This document shows, one piece after another, positions 1-8,274 of a DNA stretch of 64,000 nucleotides. The notes under the pieces are model-generated. The model was given only the letters and a program-made list of their open reading frames with translations. It did not search any database and had not been told where the DNA came from. The DNA comes from Nitzschia sp. DOCU1 (Eukaryota; Bacillariophyta; Bacillariophyceae; Bacillariales; Bacillariaceae): positions 1,116,001-1,180,000 of the forward strand of contig OX595992.1 of NCBI GenBank assembly GCA_951394045.1. Direction: 5' to 3'. How positions within the stretch are numbered: the stretch's first letter is position 1; each line of letters opens with the position of its first letter. A program made the translations under genes and the position numbers.

Positions 1-65
1 GAATAGCAGGTGGGACGGGGCTGGATGCCTTGAAGACGACCCGCCGCAAAATGAGAAACCACGTA

Positions 66-811
66 TTAATTTCCACCGATAATAAGGAACCCATGAACCA
101 ACGATACTGCGGGAAAAAGACTGGACCCATCATATATAACATGGCCACCAAATGATGCTATTATTTCATGAAACACGATCCGAAAAGCGCAAATGTTGAG
201 ACTTAATGTGCGGTAGACGAAGCAATGCCGAAAGCTAGCAGGGTTCCTACCTGAATAATCACTCCTGGACTTTTCACACAAAGAGGCACCGCAGCAACCC
301 ATACAAGATCCACAAAAAAATATAATAACACGGTCTGAAAATGACAACAGTGAGCTGGTGCAGTCATGACTGCAACGGAGCACAACCGTCGCATAGGATA
401 CGTACCGCCCAGTTCAACCAAAAGTGAACGCCGGAGTACCCCGTCGTCCAGAATCCAGATAAACTGCTGAAATCGTAGTTTACCGCCACTGTAGCAATAA
501 TAATAGGCTGCACAAACAAGAAAGCAACAAAAGAGTAAGAATCCAAGTCTCACCACGACTCGATGATTCGACCACCACCGTAGCACAACAATCGCCAAAT
601 TCTTCCACAAAGCGCAGATTCGTCTTACCATCACAACGAGATTAAAGTAATCATGCCAGTCTCGGGCTATATCTGCTTCCGTCTGATTCAGCGTGGATGG
701 TTTTCTCGTGGGGGCAGTGGCGACTCCTTTGTTGTTGCTTCGATCCGATGTCAGAGTCGACGACTCCTTTTCGTAATCGGCTCTTGCGACTATTCGTTGC
801 CGGGGAGCCAT
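66..811 (-). CDS. Hypothetical small membrane protein
   Basis: I do not recognise this protein. It starts at an ATG with a hydrophilic N-terminus of about 70 residues rich in Ser, Thr and Arg. A strongly hydrophobic Trp/Tyr/Cys-rich stretch follows (roughly residues 88-110) that should span a membrane. A GT-AG intron (335-405) joins in frame to a second hydrophobic, Cys-rich exon (251-334). A second possible intron (107-250) is 144 nt, a multiple of three with no stop, so both spliced and retained forms end at the same TAA. The spliced product is about 176 residues. It is divergent from the GH28 gene. That it is a gene rests on splice-site and phase agreement only. Confidence 0.45.
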
Positions 812-1416
812 TGTTGTGTATATTCGTAAACTAGTCCTGCTGCAGAGACTATTCTGATCGTCGTAACCTTCTGGTTAGACGTATTCCGGGAAATGCCGAA
901 AGCTTGTCGATGCGTGTAACACAAGAAGGGTTGTTTGGTTCCGTGTATGGGTGGCGTCGGAAGAAGGAAGGAGTGGAACAAGCGGCCGCCAAGGACAGCT
1001 CGATAGTTTGCTTTTGACGAATAATCATCGCTCTTTTTGCCGACGACGTTGGTTGAAGAGGAATGTCTCGTCATTGTCTTTGCACGTAGATCGCTGTAAA
1101 AAGTCTACCAAGCGATCGTGCCTGGCTTGGTTGGCTCGAGCGCGCGCGGAGAGGCGCGCGCGCATCGCATGCATGCATGCATATGCAATCGTGGGAACTG
1201 ACAAAGTCCTCCTCAAGACTTCTTCGACCTCACAAGGCGAAGTGAGAAAGATGATGACATCACGACGTGTCAACGCACAAATATTTCATCGCAAGAAGAT
1301 GGAAAATCGTCTTCTTCTCGTGTCACGCCTCCTTCCAACACCTTTCCATCTTTTTCTCACGACAGACCTCTACAAAAGACCGCTATCATAGCAATCACAT
1401 CAGCACATCTTTGACC
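812..1416. other. Intergenic region between divergent genes
   Basis: No convincing gene is seen. The region presumably carries the promoters of both flanking genes. Around 1138-1186 there is a run of alternating purine-pyrimidine sequence: CG-rich repeats, then GCATGC/ATGCAT repeats. Confidence 0.5.
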
Positions 1417-3257
1417 ATGTTAGACCGGCGCACTATTTTCCTTACTTTGGTTTTCTCTGGAAGAATATGGGGCTCGTCTCATCATGCCAAGCAGTATCTT
1501 CGAGAGAACGAGAAACGCCCGGCGCCATCAGGGAGAATTATCTCCATTGAGGAATACGGCGGTAAGTGATTCACGGGTGCAATGACTGACTGAGATATCC
1601 AATCCATCTAACGATTATTCACAGCTGTTCCGGATAGATCAATAGTTGAATGGTCGTTCCAGAATTTTATGGACGAGGAGAGTTTTCGTTGGACGGAAAT
1701 TCCATCATCCGATTTGTCTCTCAACGACTGGAACAATGAGCGGGCGATAAAGAACACCAGAGCCTTCAATATGGCCATTGAAGCCGCACAGTCAGGAGAC
1801 GTAGTGGTCGTTCCGGACCAAAAATCCTTCTCATTCACTGGGGGCATTATTGCGAATGGAAAAGAGGGCTTGGTTCTGGACTTTGCGGGCTCATCTCAAT
1901 TTGTGCCTGTGAAATCGATTTGGCCGTTTGCTACCACGCCAAACTCAACCTTTGATGTGAACTTTCGATACGATCCTGCCATTACAATCTATAACTGCAC
2001 AGGTGTCACATTGACCTCCTCTTCTCGAACGCGGGCTCGCGTCAAAGTAAACTATCGGACGAATACGGCCAATTTGGTCCGACCGTATCAATACTACGGA
2101 GGCATCATCAACGGAAACGGTGAGCCATGGTGGAACGAGATGCTTAAAGGAAAACACAAGGATCAACGCCCACGGCTCATACATGTCAAGGAATCGGCGG
2201 ATATGTTGGTGGAAAATCTTACCCTCCTGAACTCACCGTACTGGACGCTTTTGATTGAAGCCATTGATTCCGAGGTTCGGTATGTCAATATTCTGGTGGA
2301 CAGAAAGTACCAGTCCGATCCCGATGACAACAGTACTCGGTTGGAAATAGCCAGACGTCTTGATTCGCTGGAAATACCGTTTCCTATCGATGACTTGCCG
2401 GACTGGATAGGACGGAAGTTCCGTCAACCGCAGGATCTCAACACGGATGGGATTGATCCACTAGGACAGAATATTTGGGTGCACGACTGCATCATTCAAA
2501 ATGCCGATGATAGCGTGGCTGTAAAGCCAAGCCATGGGGGACGAGATCCTTCTAGAATTGGTGATTGCACTCGAAACATTACAGTGGAAAATATGATCCT
2601 CACCGGTTTTGGAGCGTCGGTAGGATCAGTTTCCCCTCATGACTTTCATCGATGCATTGACAATGTGACTTTTCGGAACATCACCATGCCTGGCACTGGA
2701 AAAGGTAACGATTTCTCGTGTATCGGGGTATCGATGGAAATCCTGTACTCACCGACACTTTTGCCGTTGCAGGTATCTATGTAAAGTCCGACTGGGGCCA
2801 CTACCAGTGCATAAATCAATCAGGACAAATCACAAACATCTTGTATGAAAACATCCGGCTTTATGAGCCATTTTGGTGGCCAATTTGGATAGGACCGCAG
2901 CAACAGCACCAGCCCAATAATAAGCATAAGCCAAACACGAAGTGTGCGCTCACCTGGCCCGTGGAACCCAACTGTCCAGCTCCTGGATGCATCCAAATGG
3001 AAAACATTACTCTGAGGAATATTCAAATCAAGGCTCCTGTCATTTCTCCGGCCGTCATCATGGGCAACAAGACGTTTCCCATTAGAAATGTGGTCATCGA
3101 AGATTTGAAAGTCACAGAGTCAAAGAAGAAGGTGTGGTTGGGTAAATGGCCCTTTCACGAGAAGCACTATCCTTGGCATGGGAGAATCAAGTGTGCCCAC
3201 GCCGACGGTTGGTACCACAATTCACAACCGGAGCCTGACTGCTTGACCCCTCGGTAA
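1417..3257 (+). CDS. Secreted GH28 polygalacturonase-like protein
   Basis: Glycoside hydrolase family 28 right-handed beta-helix protein, which in active members cleaves galacturonan-type polysaccharides. Exons 1417-1561, 1625-2704 and 2773-3257 join in phase to give 569 residues. The first exon encodes a short basic N-terminus and a hydrophobic segment that looks like a signal peptide. Family motifs are NTDGIDP near residue 320 and ADDSVAVKP near 340, which supply the three acidic residues. The next two motifs are altered: the usual GHG is GFG (GFGASVGS near 377), and the usual RIK is YVK (GIYVKS near 409). Pectin-type substrates are not known diatom wall components, so the target may be environmental or an exopolymer. 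Family assignment is firm. Catalytic competence is uncertain because the conserved His is missing. Confidence 0.88.
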
Positions 3258-3337
3258 CAACTTGGCGTTGGTGGCACCCTGATAATCGCAATACCAGTAG
3301 CAGATACGACCGTTATGCTAGTAGCAAATAACAATAT

Positions 3338-5620
3338 CTATGATTTTTTAGCTGCTGCTTGCGGCTCGGCAAAGTCCGGGAATTTTTCAACAAGATGTTT
3401 CACAAGAAACTCTGTCCCAGCACCTGGATGCGTTCTCATCCAATCCTCTTGCTCTGCCATAACTACTCGAAATGCTGGACCTACCGGAATACCGGGCAAT
3501 ATTTCCTTTATTGCTTTCCCATCCATAAGAGGTTTTTCGTCCCAAATCCCGACGACTCCTATCCGCTGTATTGCGGTAGCAAACGCATCGTATCGTTCCA
3601 TCTCTCCAAGACGCTGTTCTTCTTGACTTTCGTCAATGACATCGCCCTCGATAACGTAATCCAAGTCATCGCCGTAAATCTTCACCAATCGTTCTGACAA
3701 GCTGAGGAAAAGAGCTGCTCGCCACAGTGGGCCGAGCTTACTGACCAGCTTGGCACAGCGCAATCGGAACTCCATTGCATGCTGCCAGACAGGGTCGTCT
3801 TCCGATGCACTATAGACTCGTTTCCCCCGCATGTAGCATTTCAGTTTGCCTTCGCTCGCTGAGCTGTGATCGTCTTCGACTCGAATGTCACTCAGAAGGA
3901 CTGAAATAGCCGAGATGTCATATCCACAGTCCATGAGTTTCGTGAATTCAGAGGAGCCATCCATGATTCTTTCCACGGCTTCTGATTCCCGCACGGGTCG
4001 TTTCAGTTCATCCACGAGCAGGCGACAAATAATCGACCTGTTTGCCTTCTTTCCCTGTCGGTGACTCTTTTTGACTTTGTCCATTTGTTTGGAGTAATTG
4101 TAGACTGGCTTTAGAAACGACGCATACCAGAGAAAGCGACGTGCTTCGTCGTCTTCGGCAAGTGTTAGCTCTTTAACACCATGCGTGGTATAGGCTCCCT
4201 TTTTCTGACACCAATTGGGAGGAAATACCTTGCAATCTGCTAGATATTCGTGCGTTTCCGAAAGTAGCTCGAGGCCTTCGTCAAACAGCGACAAAGCACA
4301 GCCCTCATTTTCGAAGCAATTTTCGAAGGGGAATACGGTGCTTGCCAAATTCAGGTTGATCAGGAGACGCATTGCGCCAACTGGGTCGGGAGACCTGAGC
4401 ATCAAATCCACTTCGCCCCCTATTCGTTCCCGTGATACCTTTTCAGCCAGGGCTTTACGTACACGACTATCCATTGCTGCCTCAATCAAAGCATCATCCA
4501 TGGTGAACCGTAGCCGCGCTGCGAAGCGCACAGAACGCAACGCTCGTAGAGGATCGTCCAACAAAGTAGTCAGAGGAGCAAGTGGTGTGGCGACAATGCC
4601 CCTTCGCAAATCATCAAAGCCGCGGCCAGTCCAATCTTCCACCTGCCCATTATTGATGTTGTAAAAAAGGGCGTTGATAGTGAGGTCTCGTCGAAAGGCA
4701 TCCTCTGCTGGAGTACCGATACGCATCAGATCGGGGATGCGGCTATCCTGAGTATATTCTTCGGCGCGGAGATTCACAAAATCAATCCAAAAAGAGCCAA
4801 CTTTCATCGTGGCTGTCTCCAAGTGTTTTGACTTTTCTGGGTTCTTCAAAACCACTCCAACGCTATGCGTCTCCTCTCCCACTTGCTCCAAATAATCGTT
4901 CAGGCGTTCCGCGAACTCTCTACCCAACATATCGTCCAACGCAATATCAATATCTACGGGTTGGTGCTGATCGCTGTTCAGAATCTTGGTGCCCTGCCTT
5001 CCCATACTGGATTGCTTGTACTTTGCAGTTAATCTACCCTTGTCATGGTGAGTTCGGGCAAATTCAGGCGTCGCAAGCAGCTTGTCTCGAACCCAGCCCC
5101 CGGCTACTCGTAGAGTCGTAGATATCTCGGTTTCTTCTCGCGCCTTTCGCAATAGACGGAAAAGCTCCCGTTCTTCGGCTGATAACTTGATATAAAGCCC
5201 ATAGCTTCGCTTTGCCTCCGCGCGTTTGTTATTAGTCGAAATGGAAGCCATGAACGAGGACTGAATGCGCGCTGCCTTCTTTGTTGGTGTAGATGGGACG
5301 GTCTCGCCAACTATTATTTGTGCCAACAATGGTTCTGTGGCATGAACAAGGGAGGCCGGGAAAATGGACCTACTTAGGCTTTCCCAAAACGCGGGGAACC
5401 CTGCGCTAATGGTTGTGCTTTTGTCCTCATCCACATCATTATTGTAATTGCCATAAAACCTCAGTTGCCGCGAGTCGAGGGCGGCAAGTGCAGTGCTGGC
5501 TTGTTCCCGCGATGAAAGAGTCGCCTTACATGGGTTCACAAATGCATGTGTCCGCCTCGTCCAGACTGCCACCAACGATAGCGTTGTCATTATGCAGGTG
5601 GCTCGCAGAAACTTTCTCAT
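3338..5620 (-). CDS. CCA tRNA nucleotidyltransferase, plastid-targeted
   Basis: Class II tRNA nucleotidyltransferase/poly(A) polymerase family, which adds or repairs the 3' CCA end of tRNAs using CTP and ATP. It is a single 760-residue exon. The head domain has GGWVRD near residue 172, the metal-binding DIDIALDD near 221, the RRDLTINALFYN block near 310, and the ERhxxE-type region with LDDPLRALRSVRFAARL after it. A long helical C-terminal region follows. The N-terminus is a signal peptide ending in THAFVNP, an ASAFAP-like plastid motif with Phe at +1. Over 100 residues of low-conservation linker precede the catalytic head. It is convergent with the GH28 gene, with about 80 bp between the stops. 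Plastid localisation is predicted from the presequence. Dual targeting to mitochondria or cytosol from an internal start is possible. Confidence 0.9.
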   Translation of the reverse strand: MRKFLRATCIMTTLSLVAVWTRRTHAFVNPCKATLSSREQASTALAALDSRQLRFYGNYNNDVDEDKSTTISAGFPAFWESLSRSIFPASLVHATEPLLAQIIVGETVPSTPTKKAARIQSSFMASISTNNKRAEAKRSYGLYIKLSAEERELFRLLRKAREETEISTTLRVAGGWVRDKLLATPEFARTHHDKGRLTAKYKQSSMGRQGTKILNSDQHQPVDIDIALDDMLGREFAERLNDYLEQVGEETHSVGVVLKNPEKSKHLETATMKVGSFWIDFVNLRAEEYTQDSRIPDLMRIGTPAEDAFRRDLTINALFYNINNGQVEDWTGRGFDDLRRGIVATPLAPLTTLLDDPLRALRSVRFAARLRFTMDDALIEAAMDSRVRKALAEKVSRERIGGEVDLMLRSPDPVGAMRLLINLNLASTVFPFENCFENEGCALSLFDEGLELLSETHEYLADCKVFPPNWCQKKGAYTTHGVKELTLAEDDEARRFLWYASFLKPVYNYSKQMDKVKKSHRQGKKANRSIICRLLVDELKRPVRESEAVERIMDGSSEFTKLMDCGYDISAISVLLSDIRVEDDHSSASEGKLKCYMRGKRVYSASEDDPVWQHAMEFRLRCAKLVSKLGPLWRAALFLSLSERLVKIYGDDLDYVIEGDVIDESQEEQRLGEMERYDAFATAIQRIGVVGIWDEKPLMDGKAIKEILPGIPVGPAFRVVMAEQEDWMRTHPGAGTEFLVKHLVEKFPDFAEPQAAAKKS

Positions 5621-6424
5621 AACGAATCTCTCTTTCGATCTTTGCTTCGACTTCTTTTTCGGATTGTGTACAAAAGAAAATGGAAGAGGCTTAATCTTCC
5701 CTCCTTCTACAGAGATCTTCGGTGGCAGGGTCCAGCAAATGTTAACGGACCACCACTTGTGATAGCATCATCAGCGAGCGAGACGCTATGCACTTTGATT
5801 CGCAGGACTGTCTCGCGAATCTTATCTGCAGGTGGTATCGCGTGCCAGGTGGCACGCACGAACGAATCACATTGGCGATGGGTACGTGTTCAACGTCCGG
5901 GTCTTTTCTCGCGAACACTTTCTGCAGTTGGAGTCTCCGTATCCTTCGATAAGATTGGTGCAACCGAGAGGAAAAGGTCATCCTCACTCGATTTTGCGTT
6001 TTGCGTTTTGCGTTCCGAAAGATATGATAGTTCCCCAAGGACGGCACACGGGAAGGAACCCCCAAGCTTATCCTTGCAGTCTGGATATTATTTTTCCAGC
6101 ACAATGGGTCCACAAGCACCAATAGTAGCAACAACCCCGGCTCATACAGAACAACATGGCCGTATAGACTAACTATTGTTGCTGGAAGTAGTATTACTTA
6201 GGCGAACTAGGAAAGTACAAGCAGTTTGTGACCCAAGACAAACAACTACTTTATGCCGTACCTTGTAGTCGTCTTTGAACAAGATTTCTTTTAAGAATCG
6301 TTCGTCAGGCCATACATACAAACCTATTATCGGTAGTAGGTACCTGATTGGGTCAACGGTTGACTCTAGTAGCTACTACAACTAGCTACAATCCGCACTC
6401 GAATCAAAACAGAAATGGCAACTC
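5621..6424. other. Intergenic region with no supported gene
   Basis: Overlapping short ORFs on both strands show no recognisable protein. A short direct repeat (TTTTGCG units around 5993-6016) is the only visible structure. It is presumably the promoter and 5' region of the CCA-enzyme gene. Confidence 0.4.
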
Positions 6425-6456
6425 CTAGGAGCAGGTTTGTACTGTAGCACTGAAAC

Positions 6457-6460
6457 AAAA
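6457..6460 (-). terminator. Oligo-T, possible Pol III terminator
   Basis: A TTTT run on the minus strand begins 15 nt past the last mature nucleotide of the permuted tRNA's 5' half, directly after the trailer strand of the predicted processing helix. This fits RNA polymerase III termination. Confidence 0.5.
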
Positions 6461-6474
6461 TGTCTCCGGCGGTT

Positions 6475-6553
6475 CATAAGACCCCCACTCTGACCACTGA
6501 GTTACAGGAGCATTGTTTGCTCCAGGTGGGGTTCGAACCCACGACCAAGGGCT
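6475..6553 (-). tRNA. Circularly permuted tRNA-Ile(UAU) gene
   Basis: On the minus strand the 3' half of a tRNA lies upstream of its 5' half. The 3' half (6553-6518, 36 nt) gives position 38, the 3' anticodon stem, a TGGTC variable loop, a perfect T stem GTGGG/CCCAC with loop TTCGAAC, acceptor strand CTGGAGC and discriminator A. A 6-nt spacer (6517-6512) follows. The 5' half (6511-6475, 37 nt) gives acceptor GCTCCTG, TA, D stem ACTC/GAGT with an 8-nt loop containing GG, then the anticodon arm with loop CTTATG. Joining end to start gives exactly 73 nt: acceptor 6/7 pairs (one T-T mismatch), D stem 4/4, T stem 5/5, and an anticodon stem of three GC pairs plus two GT wobbles. The anticodon is UAU. 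The leader (6562-6568) and trailer (6464-6470) pair over 7 bp, and a CTT/AAG helix plus a 3-nt TCA bulge form a bulge-helix-bulge-like processing site at 37/38. G37 is unusual for an Ile tRNA. Confidence 0.82.
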
Positions 6554-6592
6554 GACTTGTGGCCGGAGTCGGAAAAATCGTAAAATATTAAG

Positions 6593-6600
6593 TATATAAA
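6593..6600 (-). promoter_or_regulatory. TATA-like element upstream of permuted tRNA
   Basis: The minus strand reads TTTATATA about 40 nt upstream of the tRNA 3' half and about 25 nt before the predicted leader helix. AT-rich upstream elements are common for Pol III genes. The internal box order here is reversed, B-box-like GGTTCGAAC before A-box-like TAACTCAGTGG. Confidence 0.35.
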
Positions 6601-6637
6601 ATCTGTTTGCTATTTCGTCAATCGCCACCAGTGTATC

Positions 6638-6754
6638 CTACCACAGATCATTCGGTTGGATGGACAGACGGTCCACCCAGCCCGCTCCGACCATGATGAT
6701 GGCAAACGCCGCCACTGCAAACAGGACTGTTTGCGTCATTGAGGCTGTAGGCAT
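6638..6754 (-). CDS. Possible 38-residue single-span membrane protein
   Basis: A short ATG-initiated frame encodes a polar N-terminus (MPTASMTQ), one clean hydrophobic helix of about 18 residues rich in Ala, Val and Ile, and a polar tail ending in PNDLW. The composition resembles small single-helix subunits of thylakoid or mitochondrial inner-membrane complexes, but I cannot assign a family. The start lies 98 bp from the divergent LSm2 start codon, and the stop lies 84 bp from the permuted tRNA. It could be a chance frame. The well-formed membrane helix is the main support. Confidence 0.45.
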   Translation of the reverse strand: MPTASMTQTVLFAVAAFAIIMVGAGWVDRLSIQPNDLW

Positions 6755-6852
6755 TTTGTGGCAAAAGCAGCTCACGAAGCAGGAAGATTGGCTACTTGAG
6801 CTACGCTAGAAAAGGGATTGTATTGCTGGTCACTTATTCCTTCGGCATTGTC

Positions 6853-7247
6853 ATGGTACGTTCACTGCTAAGTTTGGACACATATTTTGTCGGCTTCATT
6901 CATTCCAGCCGATATCTGACATACATTTCATTATCCTTGATTTGGCATCGCTGATGTTTCAGATATTTCTATCCTTCTTCAAGACACTGGTCGGAAAAGA
7001 GATTGCCGTCGAGCTGAAGAACGATGTTGTGTTGACTGGGACGCTGCATAGTGTTGATCAGTATCTCAACGTTAAGCTCCTGAACGTGAAAATTATCAAC
7101 CCCGACAAGTATCCGCAGCTCGTTGCCTTGCAGAATTGCTTCGTACGAGGCAGCGTCGTCAGATATATCCAAATCCCTCCGGAGCACGTCGATGTCGAAT
7201 TGCTGCAGGATGCTGCGAGAAAGGAAAATGCACCCGCGGGGAAATAG
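6853..7247 (+). CDS. LSM2: U6 snRNA-associated Sm-like protein LSm2
   Basis: Sm-like subunit of the LSm1-7 (mRNA decay) and LSm2-8 (U6 snRNP) heptameric rings. The sequence carries the Sm1 block around VGKEIAVELKND..GTLHSVDQYLN and the Sm2 block CFVRGSVVRYIQIP. Those spacings are characteristic of LSm2. The best model has ATG alone as exon 1 (6853-6855), a 107-nt intron (6856-6962), and exon 2 at 6963-7247. This gives 95 residues beginning MIFLSFFK, closely matching the usual LSm2 start and length. The alternative is an unspliced start at the ATG at 6954 (MFQIFLSFF). It is divergent from the small membrane ORF. Confidence 0.93.
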
Positions 7248-8274
7248 AAGAAATGTAAAGGGAATGTCACATCGGCAATTGAATCTGTTGGTTGATGGTC
7301 TTCATGAGCCTTGGCAACAAGATGAAAACTGGGATGATTGGCAGCAAACTACCCGAAAAATGAGGAACTTGAGTGCGGGGATATTGTGGTTGCTAATTGC
7401 AAGGGGTGTTATTACGAGATGCTTTCGTCCAAGGAGGAGATAGCAGTCCATGCGTGGCGCTGGCGACTGATGTTCAACGCAATATGTACTACTTGCTCAA
7501 AATAATGATTATGCTTAAAAGCTTTCTACTATTTTGTATCATCATCATCGTTGCTTCGACAAAGGGCCGCAACCGTTTCTCCCGAGTACGTAAAACCTAC
7601 CATAGATATGACAGATACACCCCTGCTTAACTATGATTCTGACATTTGACTCATTTGAGTGCAAGATTACCCCGCATGATGAGAAGGATCGATCGTGTGG
7701 TGTGAATGAAGGCCAAACTTTGTGTCATCGGCCTTCGGCGAATTTTGGCAGTTCTGCCGGCATTTTACTGTGGTGATATGCCACGGATTTTCTCACGAAT
7801 AGTGGGCAATTAATAGTACGAATTGCTACGACAGAGAATCTAAAGTTTGGGCTTTCACTACGAGCGTTCGGGGTTCGAGATATGCGTGATAGTCATGCCC
7901 AAATCCAATTCAATGTCGACAGGACAGTGACGAAAGAGTCTCATTATTATTGCCCTACACCATAATTCATATGGTCAGGGAATTAGGGAGAAAAGAGATT
8001 GTTGCTCAACTTCTCGGTGGTCTTCAGGAAGTTGAGAGTTGTCATCGAGGAGAAAGATGAGTGGTGCTTCTCCCTCCAACGTCGGAACCTTCCTTCGTTG
8101 CCGGGTGGCGCATGGGAGGAACATTTTCGATCAGGGAGCAAACACTTCTGTGTTGTTGCCATTTAAAGCCCTCTCAAGTTCTACCCAAACAAAAAAGTAT
8201 CGAAGGGCACAGTCACTACTTCGAGAACGTCTTTTGCAAGATCTCCTGTTTGACGATTGTCGTCGACGTTAACG
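7248..8274. other. Intergenic region with no supported gene
   Basis: About 1 kb between two plus-strand genes. Short frames here lack any recognisable domain. It holds the LSm2 3' region and the promoter/5' UTR of the cyclase gene. Confidence 0.4.

Noticed and set aside
951..1391. Plus-strand 146-codon frame
   Set aside because: Lies in the divergent promoter over the alternating CG tract, with no domain and no good start.
5642..6172. Overlapping frames on both strands upstream of the CCA enzyme
   Set aside because: No recognisable protein, mutually overlapping, and biased by simple sequence.
6425..6628. 67-codon minus-strand frame across the tRNA region
   Set aside because: It is simply the permuted tRNA read as codons.
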